Source: Christensenellaceae bacterium
GTDB taxonomy: Bacteria > Bacillota > Clostridia > Christensenellales > UBA1242
DNA length: 64,000 nt
Reading direction: 5' to 3'
Assembly (NCBI GenBank): GCA_031260975.1
Contig: JAISKJ010000003.1
Location: forward strand, 1-64,000
Shown here: piece by piece, positions 1 through 7,294 of the stretch
Numbering within the stretch: position 1 is the first letter of the stretch
Layout: every line of letters starts with the position of its first letter
The notes under the pieces: generated by a model
What the model saw: the letters and a program-made list of their open reading frames with translations, nothing else
Told to the model about the DNA's origin: nothing
Databases searched by the model: none
Made by a program: the position numbers and the translations under genes

Positions 1-1
1 C

Positions 2-26
2 AAAAAAACTGCTTAAAGCAGTTTTT
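2..26 (-). terminator. Rho-independent terminator, better on minus strand
   Basis: Inverted repeat AAAAACTGC/GCAGTTTTT with a 5-base loop. Read on the minus strand it is followed by seven T residues, so it probably ends a minus-strand transcript. It can also work weakly on the plus strand. Confidence 0.6.
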
Positions 27-120
27 GGCTAGAAGGTAGCGTGATGGTTTTTTCAGCATAACAAACGACACCGACCTTAATCAATGTTGGGTTCGTTTTT
101 AAAACCACACGCTCCACCAT
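13..120 (-). CDS. Possible 35-residue ORF or gene remnant ending in a terminator
   Basis: An ATG at 118-120 (minus strand) opens 35 codons whose TAA lies in the loop of the terminator at 2-26. A TATAAT-like box sits about 45 bases upstream on the same strand. There is no convincing ribosome site and I recognise no family. It may be the tail of a broken gene, because the frame stays open upstream of the ATG back to about position 160. It could equally be chance. Confidence 0.2.
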   Translation of the reverse strand: MVERVVLKTNPTLIKVGVVCYAEKTITLPSSQKLL

Positions 121-323
121 TCGGTTATAAAATGAAACCCTATGTTTTGCAAAAATCCGTTACATTATATCGTATTTTTTTTCTGTCATTGTATAGCCAA
201 ACCCTTTAAGTAATTTTAAAGAAAGTGTTTTGAATTTCCAAGATTTGGAAAAGCGGCAATTAACTTTGACTATAAAACTCATTTAATATATGCATAAATA
301 TGAACCTTATGTGTTGTCACAGG
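121..323. other. Non-coding stretch, nothing recognised
   Basis: AT-rich sequence with no supported gene. It holds only the TATAAT-like box for the possible minus-strand transcript and leads into the terminator at 324-350. Confidence 0.4.
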
Positions 324-350
324 AGAAAGCGCGTTGCCGCTTTCTTTTTT
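324..350 (+). terminator. Rho-independent terminator
   Basis: Perfect 8-bp stem AGAAAGCG/CGCTTTCT with loop CGTTGC, followed by a T run. It lies just before the promoter-like TATAAT (364-369) of the next gene. Confidence 0.75.
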
Positions 351-399
351 GTTTTTTCTATGATATAATATTGATAGCAATGAAGAGGAGAAAACAGAA

Positions 400-879
400 G
401 TGAGTTGTAAAAAATGTCCTAAATGCGAGTTGAATTATATACAAGATAGTGAGGAATTTTGCAGTTTTTGTAAACCTGATAATTTGAATAACTCCATAGG
501 AAAATCTAAGACCAATAGTACGATAAATGAAAGCATGATAAGCTCTTGCTATGAATATGGAAAACGATATGCATTTGGAGAAATAAGTATAACTGAAGCT
601 GTTGCAAAAGTGGTGTCTCTTACAAAAATGAATGCATCCTCTGCACAAGCCTCTATAGTCAATGTTAAATATCTTTTTGAAGGAAAAAGGTATACAAGAA
701 CCATGAGTGAGTTTCAGACGAAATGGATGCTTGAGAAAATAAAAGAAGAGTATGGTTGCGAGGCATTTTATATAGCACTAACATCGGTAGAGAAACATTT
801 AGATTATTATGAATCATTGCCTAACGGCGGCAGAAATAAAGAGTTAAGCGAATATATTTGCATAAACAAAAGAAAATGA
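400..879 (+). CDS. Zinc-ribbon protein of unknown function (159 aa)
   Basis: The start is a GTG at 400, chosen because GAAGAGGAG ends 9 bases upstream and a TATAAT lies at 364-369. The N-terminus has cysteines at residues 3, 6, 9, 21 and 24 (two CxxC pairs), which looks like a zinc ribbon. The rest (about residues 45-150) is a soluble helical domain. In style (YGKRYAFGEISI, then SLTKMN, then the pattern EKHLDYYESL) it reminds me of the accessory domain found next to some McrA-type HNH nucleases, but no HNH motif is present here. That resemblance is from memory and weak. The gene is followed after 29 bases by a GNAT gene. Confidence 0.7.
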   Translation: MSCKKCPKCELNYIQDSEEFCSFCKPDNLNNSIGKSKTNSTINESMISSCYEYGKRYAFGEISITEAVAKVVSLTKMNASSAQASIVNVKYLFEGKRYTRTMSEFQTKWMLEKIKEEYGCEAFYIALTSVEKHLDYYESLPNGGRNKELSEYICINKRK

Positions 880-908
880 ATATAGCAATAATTTAAAAAG
901 GAGCTTTA

Positions 909-1688
909 ATGATATCAAAACTCGTTGATTTTTATATTGACTACGCTCCCTTTTTTAGTGAGTGGGAAAGGTCTTCTGATTTGTGCTTTGGCGTCAGCAA
1001 ATATGTCAAGGACCATGACAGCAATTTTGTTTTTGTTAGGGGTAATAATCCGGATATTAAAAAAATTGAAAGTTGGTTTAGCAAAAGAAAAATTATTCCG
1101 GCAATCTATGAAATTGAAGACCATTTTATTGGAGTTAAAGAAAAACTAAAAGATTATATCATAAAAACACAGGAAAATTGGTTTGTATTTGACAATATAA
1201 AAAAGCTGAAAGATAGGTTTGAGAAATTGGTTGTGCCGCCTGAAATTACATTTGAACGGGCGGACGAAAACAGTCAGGCAGTGGTCCGGATGGTGAGTAA
1301 GCTTGGATTTTCATCAGTTTCGTTTGACAATCCGTATTCGGATTTGGGCACGGGCTGGCTCATGGAAATGTGGGAACAATTTACCACCCGCCTTTCAAAA
1401 ACCACATCAATTTATCTGATTAAATATAGAGATGAATACGCAGGGCAATTGGTACTTTCAACGTATAAAGATATGAGTTATATAAGCGGATTTACTATAA
1501 TACCCAAGTTTAGGAGAACAAGAGTTGCATTGTCGCTGAAACTCATACTAGACCTACTTATCCAGCAAAAAGTCAAGACTATCTTTTGCAAAACAGCCGA
1601 AGGCGGGTATCCTGAAAAACTATATAGACACATAGGGCTTAAAAAAGTATTTTGCGGCAAAATCTGGGTAAAACAAAACAAAAAATAA
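909..1688 (+). CDS. GNAT-family N-acetyltransferase
   Basis: 259 residues. The C-terminal third carries the GNAT acetyl-CoA signature: a beta strand ISGFTIIP followed by the pyrophosphate-binding loop KFRRTRVA and a helix. It then ends with a YRHIGLKKV strand typical of motif B. The N-terminal 110 residues do not resemble a second acetyltransferase that I can name. The start is set by AAGGAG six bases upstream. The next gene begins 10 bases after its stop with its own AAGGAGG, so the two are probably cotranscribed. The acetyl acceptor cannot be told from sequence. Confidence 0.75.
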   Translation: MISKLVDFYIDYAPFFSEWERSSDLCFGVSKYVKDHDSNFVFVRGNNPDIKKIESWFSKRKIIPAIYEIEDHFIGVKEKLKDYIIKTQENWFVFDNIKKLKDRFEKLVVPPEITFERADENSQAVVRMVSKLGFSSVSFDNPYSDLGTGWLMEMWEQFTTRLSKTTSIYLIKYRDEYAGQLVLSTYKDMSYISGFTIIPKFRRTRVALSLKLILDLLIQQKVKTIFCKTAEGGYPEKLYRHIGLKKVFCGKIWVKQNKK

Positions 1689-1698
1689 GGAGGATAAT

Positions 1699-2472
1699 AT
1701 GCAGACAACACTTGTGCGGTTTCACACAAAAGAAAATATTCGTTTAGATGGTTTATTATTTGAGCCGGAGAAAAAAACAAACAAAATAGTTATTCATTTG
1801 CACGGCACAGCAGATTATTTTTATAGGCAAAGATTTTTGGATAGTATTGCGAAAGAATTAACGAATATGAATGGAGGGTACTCTCTTCTGACTTTTGATA
1901 ATCGCGGCTCACACGAAGAATATGAATTTATTATAGAAAAGAATAATGAAAAAACGGGAGCTGTAGTTATAGGGGCAAAGAATGAGATTTTTGAAGATTG
2001 CATATTAGATATTGATGCTGCAATCAAATTTGCAAAAAGCCATGATTATAAACAAATTGTTTTATCCGGCCACAGCTATGGCTGTAATAAAGTTGTTTAT
2101 TATGCAGCTCAAAAGAATTTTGACGGAAAAATTATCTTGCTTGCTCCGTGTGATATGTTAGAACTTTCAAAAACGGATAACCCAAGCGGTCAATATTGGC
2201 AAAGACGGGAAGATGAAAATTTTGATTTATTCAGGTATGGCATTAAGACAGTTTCAAATAAGCTTGTTAAACTTAGAAACGACATACTTATTGAAATCGG
2301 CAGCGATGATGATGCAATTTTTCAAACCAACAAGCAGGAATGCATTGACTATTTAAAATCTGCTTTTAAAAATACAAAACTGACCGGTCACATAATCAAA
2401 GATGCAGGGCATTGTTATACCGGAAAATATTCTGAAGTTGCGCGCAGTATCGCTAATTGGCTAAGATTGTGA
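1699..2472 (+). CDS. Alpha/beta-hydrolase
   Basis: 257 residues with the alpha/beta-hydrolase layout. An oxyanion-hole HG follows a beta strand (VIHLHG, residues 32-36). The nucleophile elbow is GHSYG with Ser126. An acidic loop follows (GSDDD), and the catalytic His is in DAGHCY near residue 240. No signal peptide, so it is cytoplasmic. It looks like a small serine esterase/acyl hydrolase of the group often annotated as DUF1749-like or 'alpha/beta fold hydrolase'. The substrate is unknown. A strong AAGGAGG lies 5 bases before the ATG. It sits directly behind the GNAT gene in an apparent operon. Confidence 0.8.
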   Translation: MQTTLVRFHTKENIRLDGLLFEPEKKTNKIVIHLHGTADYFYRQRFLDSIAKELTNMNGGYSLLTFDNRGSHEEYEFIIEKNNEKTGAVVIGAKNEIFEDCILDIDAAIKFAKSHDYKQIVLSGHSYGCNKVVYYAAQKNFDGKIILLAPCDMLELSKTDNPSGQYWQRREDENFDLFRYGIKTVSNKLVKLRNDILIEIGSDDDAIFQTNKQECIDYLKSAFKNTKLTGHIIKDAGHCYTGKYSEVARSIANWLRL

Positions 2473-2474
2473 TA

Positions 2475-2503
2475 TTGACAGTTTTGGTGCAGTTTGTTAT
2501 AAT
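2475..2503 (+). promoter_or_regulatory. Sigma-A-type promoter for the deformylase-like gene
   Basis: Perfect TTGACA (2475-2480), 17-base spacer, TATAAT (2498-2503). It starts three bases after the hydrolase stop codon and drives the gene at 2548. Confidence 0.85.
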
Positions 2504-2547
2504 GAGTTTAGAAAAATAATATAATAAACCGGATTTAAGGAGCAAAT

Positions 2548-3237
2548 ATGGTTAGAAGATTTACTGTTGCTGAGGATTATGATTTTTTAAGGCAAAAATC
2601 GGCGCAGGTGCTGTTCCCTGATGAGCAGCTTGAAAATGATATAAATGCTTTGAGAGACTTTTGTTATGACAATAATAACAAGGTTTATTCTATGGCGGCG
2701 GTACAAATCGGAATTCCAAAGCGCATAATGTTTATCAGGCACAATCAGGAAGTGGACGCAAGACAGGGAGATCAGCAGGATGTTGATTTAATTTATATCA
2801 ACCCACAAGTAGTAGGACGCAGAGGGCAAACAAAATATTGGGAGCTTAGTGCTTCACTTCAGGATGGGGATATGCGTTTTATCGCCCATGTCGAACGTCC
2901 TTATGAAATTGAGATAGAATATCAGGATGAAGAGGGTCTGGGGCACAGTAAAACCATTATGGGTTTTGAAGCAACGATATTTTTGCATGAATATGATCTT
3001 ATGAACGGAATTTTGTGCACTGACCGCACTGATGAAATAAGACATATGAGCCCCGAGCAAATTAAGTCTGAAATTAGAAGTCAATATGGCTATGATGTTT
3101 TGGTTGAAGATGGTGCTTATATAGAAGGGGAGTATGACAAGTATACAGCATACTATGACCCAAAGGGCCTAATTCAATTAAGACAAATAGACCATAATCA
3201 AAATTCGGTTTTGCCGTCATCAGAATTTGAAGGCTAA
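2548..3237 (+). CDS. Peptide-deformylase-like protein lacking metal ligands
   Basis: 229 residues with the three deformylase motifs recognisable but altered. Motif 1 is YSMAAVQIG (residues 47-55; family GxGLAAxQ, so the Gln is kept and the glycines are lost). Motif 2 is ELSAS at 99-103 where the family has EGCLS, so the metal-binding Cys is absent. Motif 3 is HEYDLMNG at 147-154 where the family has HExDHLxG, so the second metal-binding His is Leu151. In known deformylases Cys and both His bind the metal, so this protein should not be a normal deformylase. It may be a pseudoenzyme. About 60 residues follow motif 3, somewhat longer than usual. An AAGGAG site precedes the ATG, and the gene has its own strong promoter and terminator. 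Confidence 0.7.
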   Translation: MVRRFTVAEDYDFLRQKSAQVLFPDEQLENDINALRDFCYDNNNKVYSMAAVQIGIPKRIMFIRHNQEVDARQGDQQDVDLIYINPQVVGRRGQTKYWELSASLQDGDMRFIAHVERPYEIEIEYQDEEGLGHSKTIMGFEATIFLHEYDLMNGILCTDRTDEIRHMSPEQIKSEIRSQYGYDVLVEDGAYIEGEYDKYTAYYDPKGLIQLRQIDHNQNSVLPSSEFEG

Positions 3238-3309
3238 CATAATATTTAAAAGTAGATTGCAGCACAAAAAATCACCTTAATTCATTTTTAAAAACTAATA
3301 AATTGTGAT

Positions 3310-3338
3310 AAACTATTACTTGATAGTAATAGTTTTTT
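3310..3338 (+). terminator. Terminator or attenuator upstream of the ABC transporter
   Basis: 10-bp stem AAACTATTAC/GTAATAGTTT with loop TTGATA and a T run. It ends the deformylase-like gene, but it also lies only 30 bases before the next start codon with no clear promoter in between. Confidence 0.75.
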
Positions 3339-3367
3339 ACATCTTTTTAAGTTTAGCGGAGGAAAAA

Positions 3368-5911
3368 ATGTTAGAGGTAAAAGGTTTAAGTAAGATATAC
3401 CGAAACAAAAAAGGTAATTGGGTAAGAGCGCTTAATGACGTAAGTATTAAGTTTGACAAAACAGGACTTACATTTATATACGGCCCTAGCGGAAACGGAA
3501 AGTCAACCCTTCTTAATATTTTGGGCGGCATTGAAACATGGGACGAAGGGCAGGTAATGCTCAACGGCGTGGATATTACTACGCTTTCAAATAATGAGCT
3601 GGACGCTTATCGAAACAGCCGCATCAGTTTTGTGTTTCAGGACCATAACCTGATAACAAGCCTGAGCGTAAAAGAGAATGTAAGGCTTGGCCGAAGCTTT
3701 ACGGGGAATGTTCCCACAGATGAAGAGATAAGTGAAGTACTTAAAAAACTGAAGCTTGGAGGTTTTGAAGACCGTATCCCCAACGAGCTTTCAGGTGGCG
3801 AGAGGCAGAGGGTGGCAATAGCGCGCACACTTATTCAGTCGCCGCAAATATTGTTTGTAGACGAGCCCACAGGTAATTTGGATGAAGAAAATTCAACACA
3901 GATTTGGCAGATTTTAAAAGAAATTTCAAAGACAACACTGATTGTGGGAGTATCTCATCAAAAAGAAATTGTGCTTAAATATGCCGACCGCATAATTGAG
4001 CTGGATAGCGGAAAGGTGGTCAGCGACAAGGCAGCACAGGGCGGAAAATGGGTGGCTAAAAACATAAAGAACAACGAGGCCGACAAGCCTACCGACAAAT
4101 CGCAATTAAACTTAAAAGCGGGAAGAATGCCATTTGACCAGGTGTTTAGCATGGCAAGGGTCAACATGGGTCTTAAAAAAGTAAAGACTGCTTTCGTGAT
4201 TTTGCTTTCAGCTATGTCCTTGGTGTTTTTCAGTATGTTTATAATTCTGGCTGGATACAGCAATACCGTTGCTCAGTCACGGAATGTGTTTGACAGCGGA
4301 GCCACTTATGTGGGGTTTAAAAGAACTGACGATCAACAGATGAATTCAAATGACCGGCACGAGTTTGTAACCGAAATATCAGGCGTTAAAAACTTTTTTA
4401 GTGTTAACTTTCCAGTTTCATTCGGCCCGAACTTTTCTACCAGCCCCAACAAAGAGTTTTATATAAGCGGCCTTATTGAAATGGCGCCTGTAGCGGGAGA
4501 AAACAGTGCCGGAAAGAAAAACGGTCTGGGGCAGAAGATACTTTACGGAAACTACCCCGACGCCAACAATGTTTCCAATATTGCAATAAGTGACTATCTC
4601 GCAAATATGCTCAAAGTATATGGTTTCAGAAGTAGCCCCGGCGGTCCGGTTGAGTATATTGACAGCATTGAAGAACTTGTTTTAATAAAAGATCAGAGCG
4701 GCATTATTACATACAGTAAGCCCGTTGTAATAAATGGTAGAGCAATGCTTATTCAGGGGATATATGAAACCGACTTTGAAAAGTTTGTAAATAAAAGCAC
4801 AATGACACTTAAATCTTCAAACGCAGACCTCAAAAAAGAGTTTGAATATAGACTGAACAAGGTATACGGCGTTCTGCACGGCTTTTCGGAATTTGTAGAC
4901 TATTATCCTCAAGGGGAAGTAGCTACAACTGCTCATAGCTTCAGTTTTATTAGAGGCAGTGCCATCCGAACGGGCAATCACTATCCCACCGGACTGAATT
5001 TTGTAATTCCAGAAGGCTCAACCGGAACCATTATGTATTTATATGCTACCGGCGATACTCCGGCTTCTGGTTTGGCCGACGCAATCGGCAATGAGACGGA
5101 TGCATTTAAAAACATCATTCTGCCGTTGGACCTGTTTAACCTTTTGTTTGAAGAAAGTCTGACTATCTCGGGCACCGACTATCTGTTTAACGAAAACAAC
5201 ATGGATGTTATTTTGAATATTGGCGGCACCAATGATGTAAGCTTCAAGGTTGTGGGTGTTACTGACGCACAGGAAGTTATTGTAAATAAAGCGTACTTTA
5301 TGCACAAACAGGTTGCTCAAAACGGAAACAGGTATTACGGAATTTATCAGAAAATAAATTTTCCAAGCTTTGAACTTATTATTCCTGTAAACGGCATGAA
5401 TGTGGAAGCTCTGGCTGAAATAATAGAACTGTTTACCGACAAAAACTATGTGCTTCAAAGCTTTAATGCCCGTGCAATTGAGGATTTTAGTGACAAGATT
5501 TCGGTGTTTAACAGCGCAATGCTTATGGCAAGTATATTTACGGCATTATTCTCGCTAATTTTGATATACTTGTTTGTATCCGAAACCATTGAAAATCGCA
5601 AAAGAGATATCGGAATTCTGCGGGCTCTTGGTGCAGGCAATCGGGATATTGCGCATATATTTCTAATGAGCAGCGCAATTTTGGCAACACTTATATTTAT
5701 AGCGACATTAGCTCTCACCGCACTTGCGGTTATTGTGGCAAATATAGTTATGCAAGCTTCATTAGCGCTTTCGTTCACATTGTTTAACCTTGACACTCTT
5801 ATATTCCTGTGGATATTTTTAATAAGCTTTGGTATTTCATTTGTTGCAACAGCCGTGCCTATACTGCTATTTTCGCGCAAGTCACCTGTTGAAGTTATTA
5901 AGAGATTTTAA
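3368..5911 (+). CDS. MacB-like ABC transporter, ATPase fused to FtsX-type permease
   Basis: 847 residues from the ATG behind GGAGG. A longer in-frame start exists at 3305 but would read through the hairpin. The N-terminal ATPase has Walker A GPSGNGKS (39-46), signature LSGGERQR (about 141-148) and Walker B ILFVDEP (about 161-167). The permease half begins with one membrane helix (about 276-297). A 400-residue extracytoplasmic domain follows, and three helices (about 718-740, 764-794, 810-835) form the FtsX-like core. This is the MacB fold: a dimer that uses ATP to drive export or mechanical work outside the membrane. Likely roles are export of peptides or antibiotics, or envelope stress resistance. 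The substrate is unknown and no partner protein is adjacent. Confidence 0.85.
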   Translation: MLEVKGLSKIYRNKKGNWVRALNDVSIKFDKTGLTFIYGPSGNGKSTLLNILGGIETWDEGQVMLNGVDITTLSNNELDAYRNSRISFVFQDHNLITSLSVKENVRLGRSFTGNVPTDEEISEVLKKLKLGGFEDRIPNELSGGERQRVAIARTLIQSPQILFVDEPTGNLDEENSTQIWQILKEISKTTLIVGVSHQKEIVLKYADRIIELDSGKVVSDKAAQGGKWVAKNIKNNEADKPTDKSQLNLKAGRMPFDQVFSMARVNMGLKKVKTAFVILLSAMSLVFFSMFIILAGYSNTVAQSRNVFDSGATYVGFKRTDDQQMNSNDRHEFVTEISGVKNFFSVNFPVSFGPNFSTSPNKEFYISGLIEMAPVAGENSAGKKNGLGQKILYGNYPDANNVSNIAISDYLANMLKVYGFRSSPGGPVEYIDSIEELVLIKDQSGIITYSKPVVINGRAMLIQGIYETDFEKFVNKSTMTLKSSNADLKKEFEYRLNKVYGVLHGFSEFVDYYPQGEVATTAHSFSFIRGSAIRTGNHYPTGLNFVIPEGSTGTIMYLYATGDTPASGLADAIGNETDAFKNIILPLDLFNLLFEESLTISGTDYLFNENNMDVILNIGGTNDVSFKVVGVTDAQEVIVNKAYFMHKQVAQNGNRYYGIYQKINFPSFELIIPVNGMNVEALAEIIELFTDKNYVLQSFNARAIEDFSDKISVFNSAMLMASIFTALFSLILIYLFVSETIENRKRDIGILRALGAGNRDIAHIFLMSSAILATLIFIATLALTALAVIVANIVMQASLALSFTLFNLDTLIFLWIFLISFGISFVATAVPILLFSRKSPVEVIKRF

Positions 5912-5950
5912 TGAAAGTTACTATGCTTTGATTCTTTTTGTGTAAATGAA

Positions 5951-5976
5951 AAAAGACCGCCTTACGGCGGTCTTTT
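5951..5976. terminator. Bidirectional terminator
   Basis: 11-bp stem AAAAGACCGCC/GGCGGTCTTTT with loop TTAC. It lies between the convergent ABC-transporter and HAD genes and can serve both. Confidence 0.85.
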
Positions 5977-5992
5977 GCAGTGCAGGATACCT

Positions 5993-7138
5993 TTATTTAT
6001 CCATTGGGTTTTCGTTGAACAAGCTCTTAACTTTTGCTACAGGAGTTGCAAGCGGGGTGTGTATTGCGCTGATTACTCCTAAAAACTTGCTATCACTTTG
6101 ATTTTCTATTTCTTCTCTTGCTGTTTTTGTATCGGCATATTCATTGGGATGGCCTCCAGCATGTTCATGTTTTATAATTTTTATGACCTGATCAAATTCT
6201 GTTGCGGCATAGTTTCCGCTTTTTGCAGCGGGCATTTTTCTGAAACCGATGGCGCATCCGCCTGCATTTTTAACTGCCTCCAAAATTTTGCAGTCGTTGT
6301 TGCCGTCACCTATATACATATGTTTCTCGTTAGGTGTTCCTATAAGCTGAGCGTAGCCCCATTCCTTTCCGTTGCTCGAAATTTCGATAGCGGCACTTCC
6401 GGGTGTTATTTTGATATTGGTGCCGTTTGCTTGGTTATATTCTGCGGCATATTTTTTAAGATCGCCAAAGATTTCTTTGCTGAAGGTTTTTGAGATTGAA
6501 GACATTTGAATAGTTCTCACCTTGTTTTGTTCCAAATCCTCTTCGAACTGCTGTTTTGACACGGCTTCGGTGGGGAAGTCCGGCTGTACTTTTGTTTTTA
6601 GATATTCTACAACTCTATCATACAAATTACGCTTTATCCAACTTTCGGAGTGAAACTCAGATTTATGCTGCACAGATAGTGCCCGCTGCCCTTGAGCATC
6701 TCCATAAAGATCTTTGTCTATAGCGGTTAGGTCTATGTCGTCACATACATTAAGGTAGACTGTTGCCATCGGGTCGTGATATTTTGCAATTTCTATAGCA
6801 CCTTTAATAAAATCAGCGGGCAGACTTGTTGCAGTATACGCCCTGCCGTTGCTTTCAACAAAAACGGCCCCTGACAGACAGCTGTAATTTGGTGCGATTG
6901 GCCCCATACCATGCCATGCTAATCTTGAATTTATTTGGTCAACTGCATTTTTTGCATTTTCATAGGGCAAACTTGAGATAATATTTATATGGGCATCAGG
7001 GTAGTTTTGCTTGATTAGGTTAATCAGCAAAAGAACTCCGTCGCGGATGTTTCCTTTTCGGTCAATCAAAGTGCCGTCTACGCTAAAACTGAAGTCGGTA
7101 AATCGTGGTTGTGGGGATGCTTTATATTCGTTCATCAT
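5993..7138 (-). CDS. Cof-type HAD-family protein with altered nucleophile
   Basis: 381 residues. The ATG at 7138 is chosen because AAGGAG lies 9 bases upstream. It looks like a type IIB HAD (Cof-like) phosphatase: motif I region at residues 16-25, Ser in IISS (motif II) and motif IV GDGNND. In motif I the usual DxDGT reads SVDGT, so the nucleophilic Asp is Ser19 while the acid/base Asp21 remains. That predicts loss of ordinary phosphatase chemistry. The C-terminal 60 residues after the HAD core are polar and extra. An extended -10 (TGCTATACT) lies upstream on the minus strand. Cytoplasmic; substrate unknown. Confidence 0.7.
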   Translation of the reverse strand: MMNEYKASPQPRFTDFSFSVDGTLIDRKGNIRDGVLLLINLIKQNYPDAHINIISSLPYENAKNAVDQINSRLAWHGMGPIAPNYSCLSGAVFVESNGRAYTATSLPADFIKGAIEIAKYHDPMATVYLNVCDDIDLTAIDKDLYGDAQGQRALSVQHKSEFHSESWIKRNLYDRVVEYLKTKVQPDFPTEAVSKQQFEEDLEQNKVRTIQMSSISKTFSKEIFGDLKKYAAEYNQANGTNIKITPGSAAIEISSNGKEWGYAQLIGTPNEKHMYIGDGNNDCKILEAVKNAGGCAIGFRKMPAAKSGNYAATEFDQVIKIIKHEHAGGHPNEYADTKTAREEIENQSDSKFLGVISAIHTPLATPVAKVKSLFNENPMDK

Positions 7139-7257
7139 TTTCATTATCTCCTTAAGATTATTAAGTATAGCACAACTTATTCTAAAAGTCCATATCAATT
7201 TTTTTTGGCTTATCAGACAGATTAATTAAAATTTTAGTGTTTAAGCATTTTTGTTTT

Positions 7258-7286
7258 TTGACATAGTTAGAAGGTTTTGGTATAAT
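7258..7286 (+). promoter_or_regulatory. Sigma-A promoter for cls (leaderless arrangement)
   Basis: TTGACA (7258-7263), 17-base spacer, TATAAT (7281-7286). Only 8 bases separate it from the ATG at 7295, so transcription should begin at or within two bases of the start codon. Confidence 0.85.
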
Positions 7287-7294
7287 TGTTTTGT

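Noticed and set aside
3305-3367. Upstream in-frame extension of the ABC transporter
   Set aside because: It reads through the terminator hairpin and starts at a GTG without a ribosome site. The ATG at 3368 has GGAGG.
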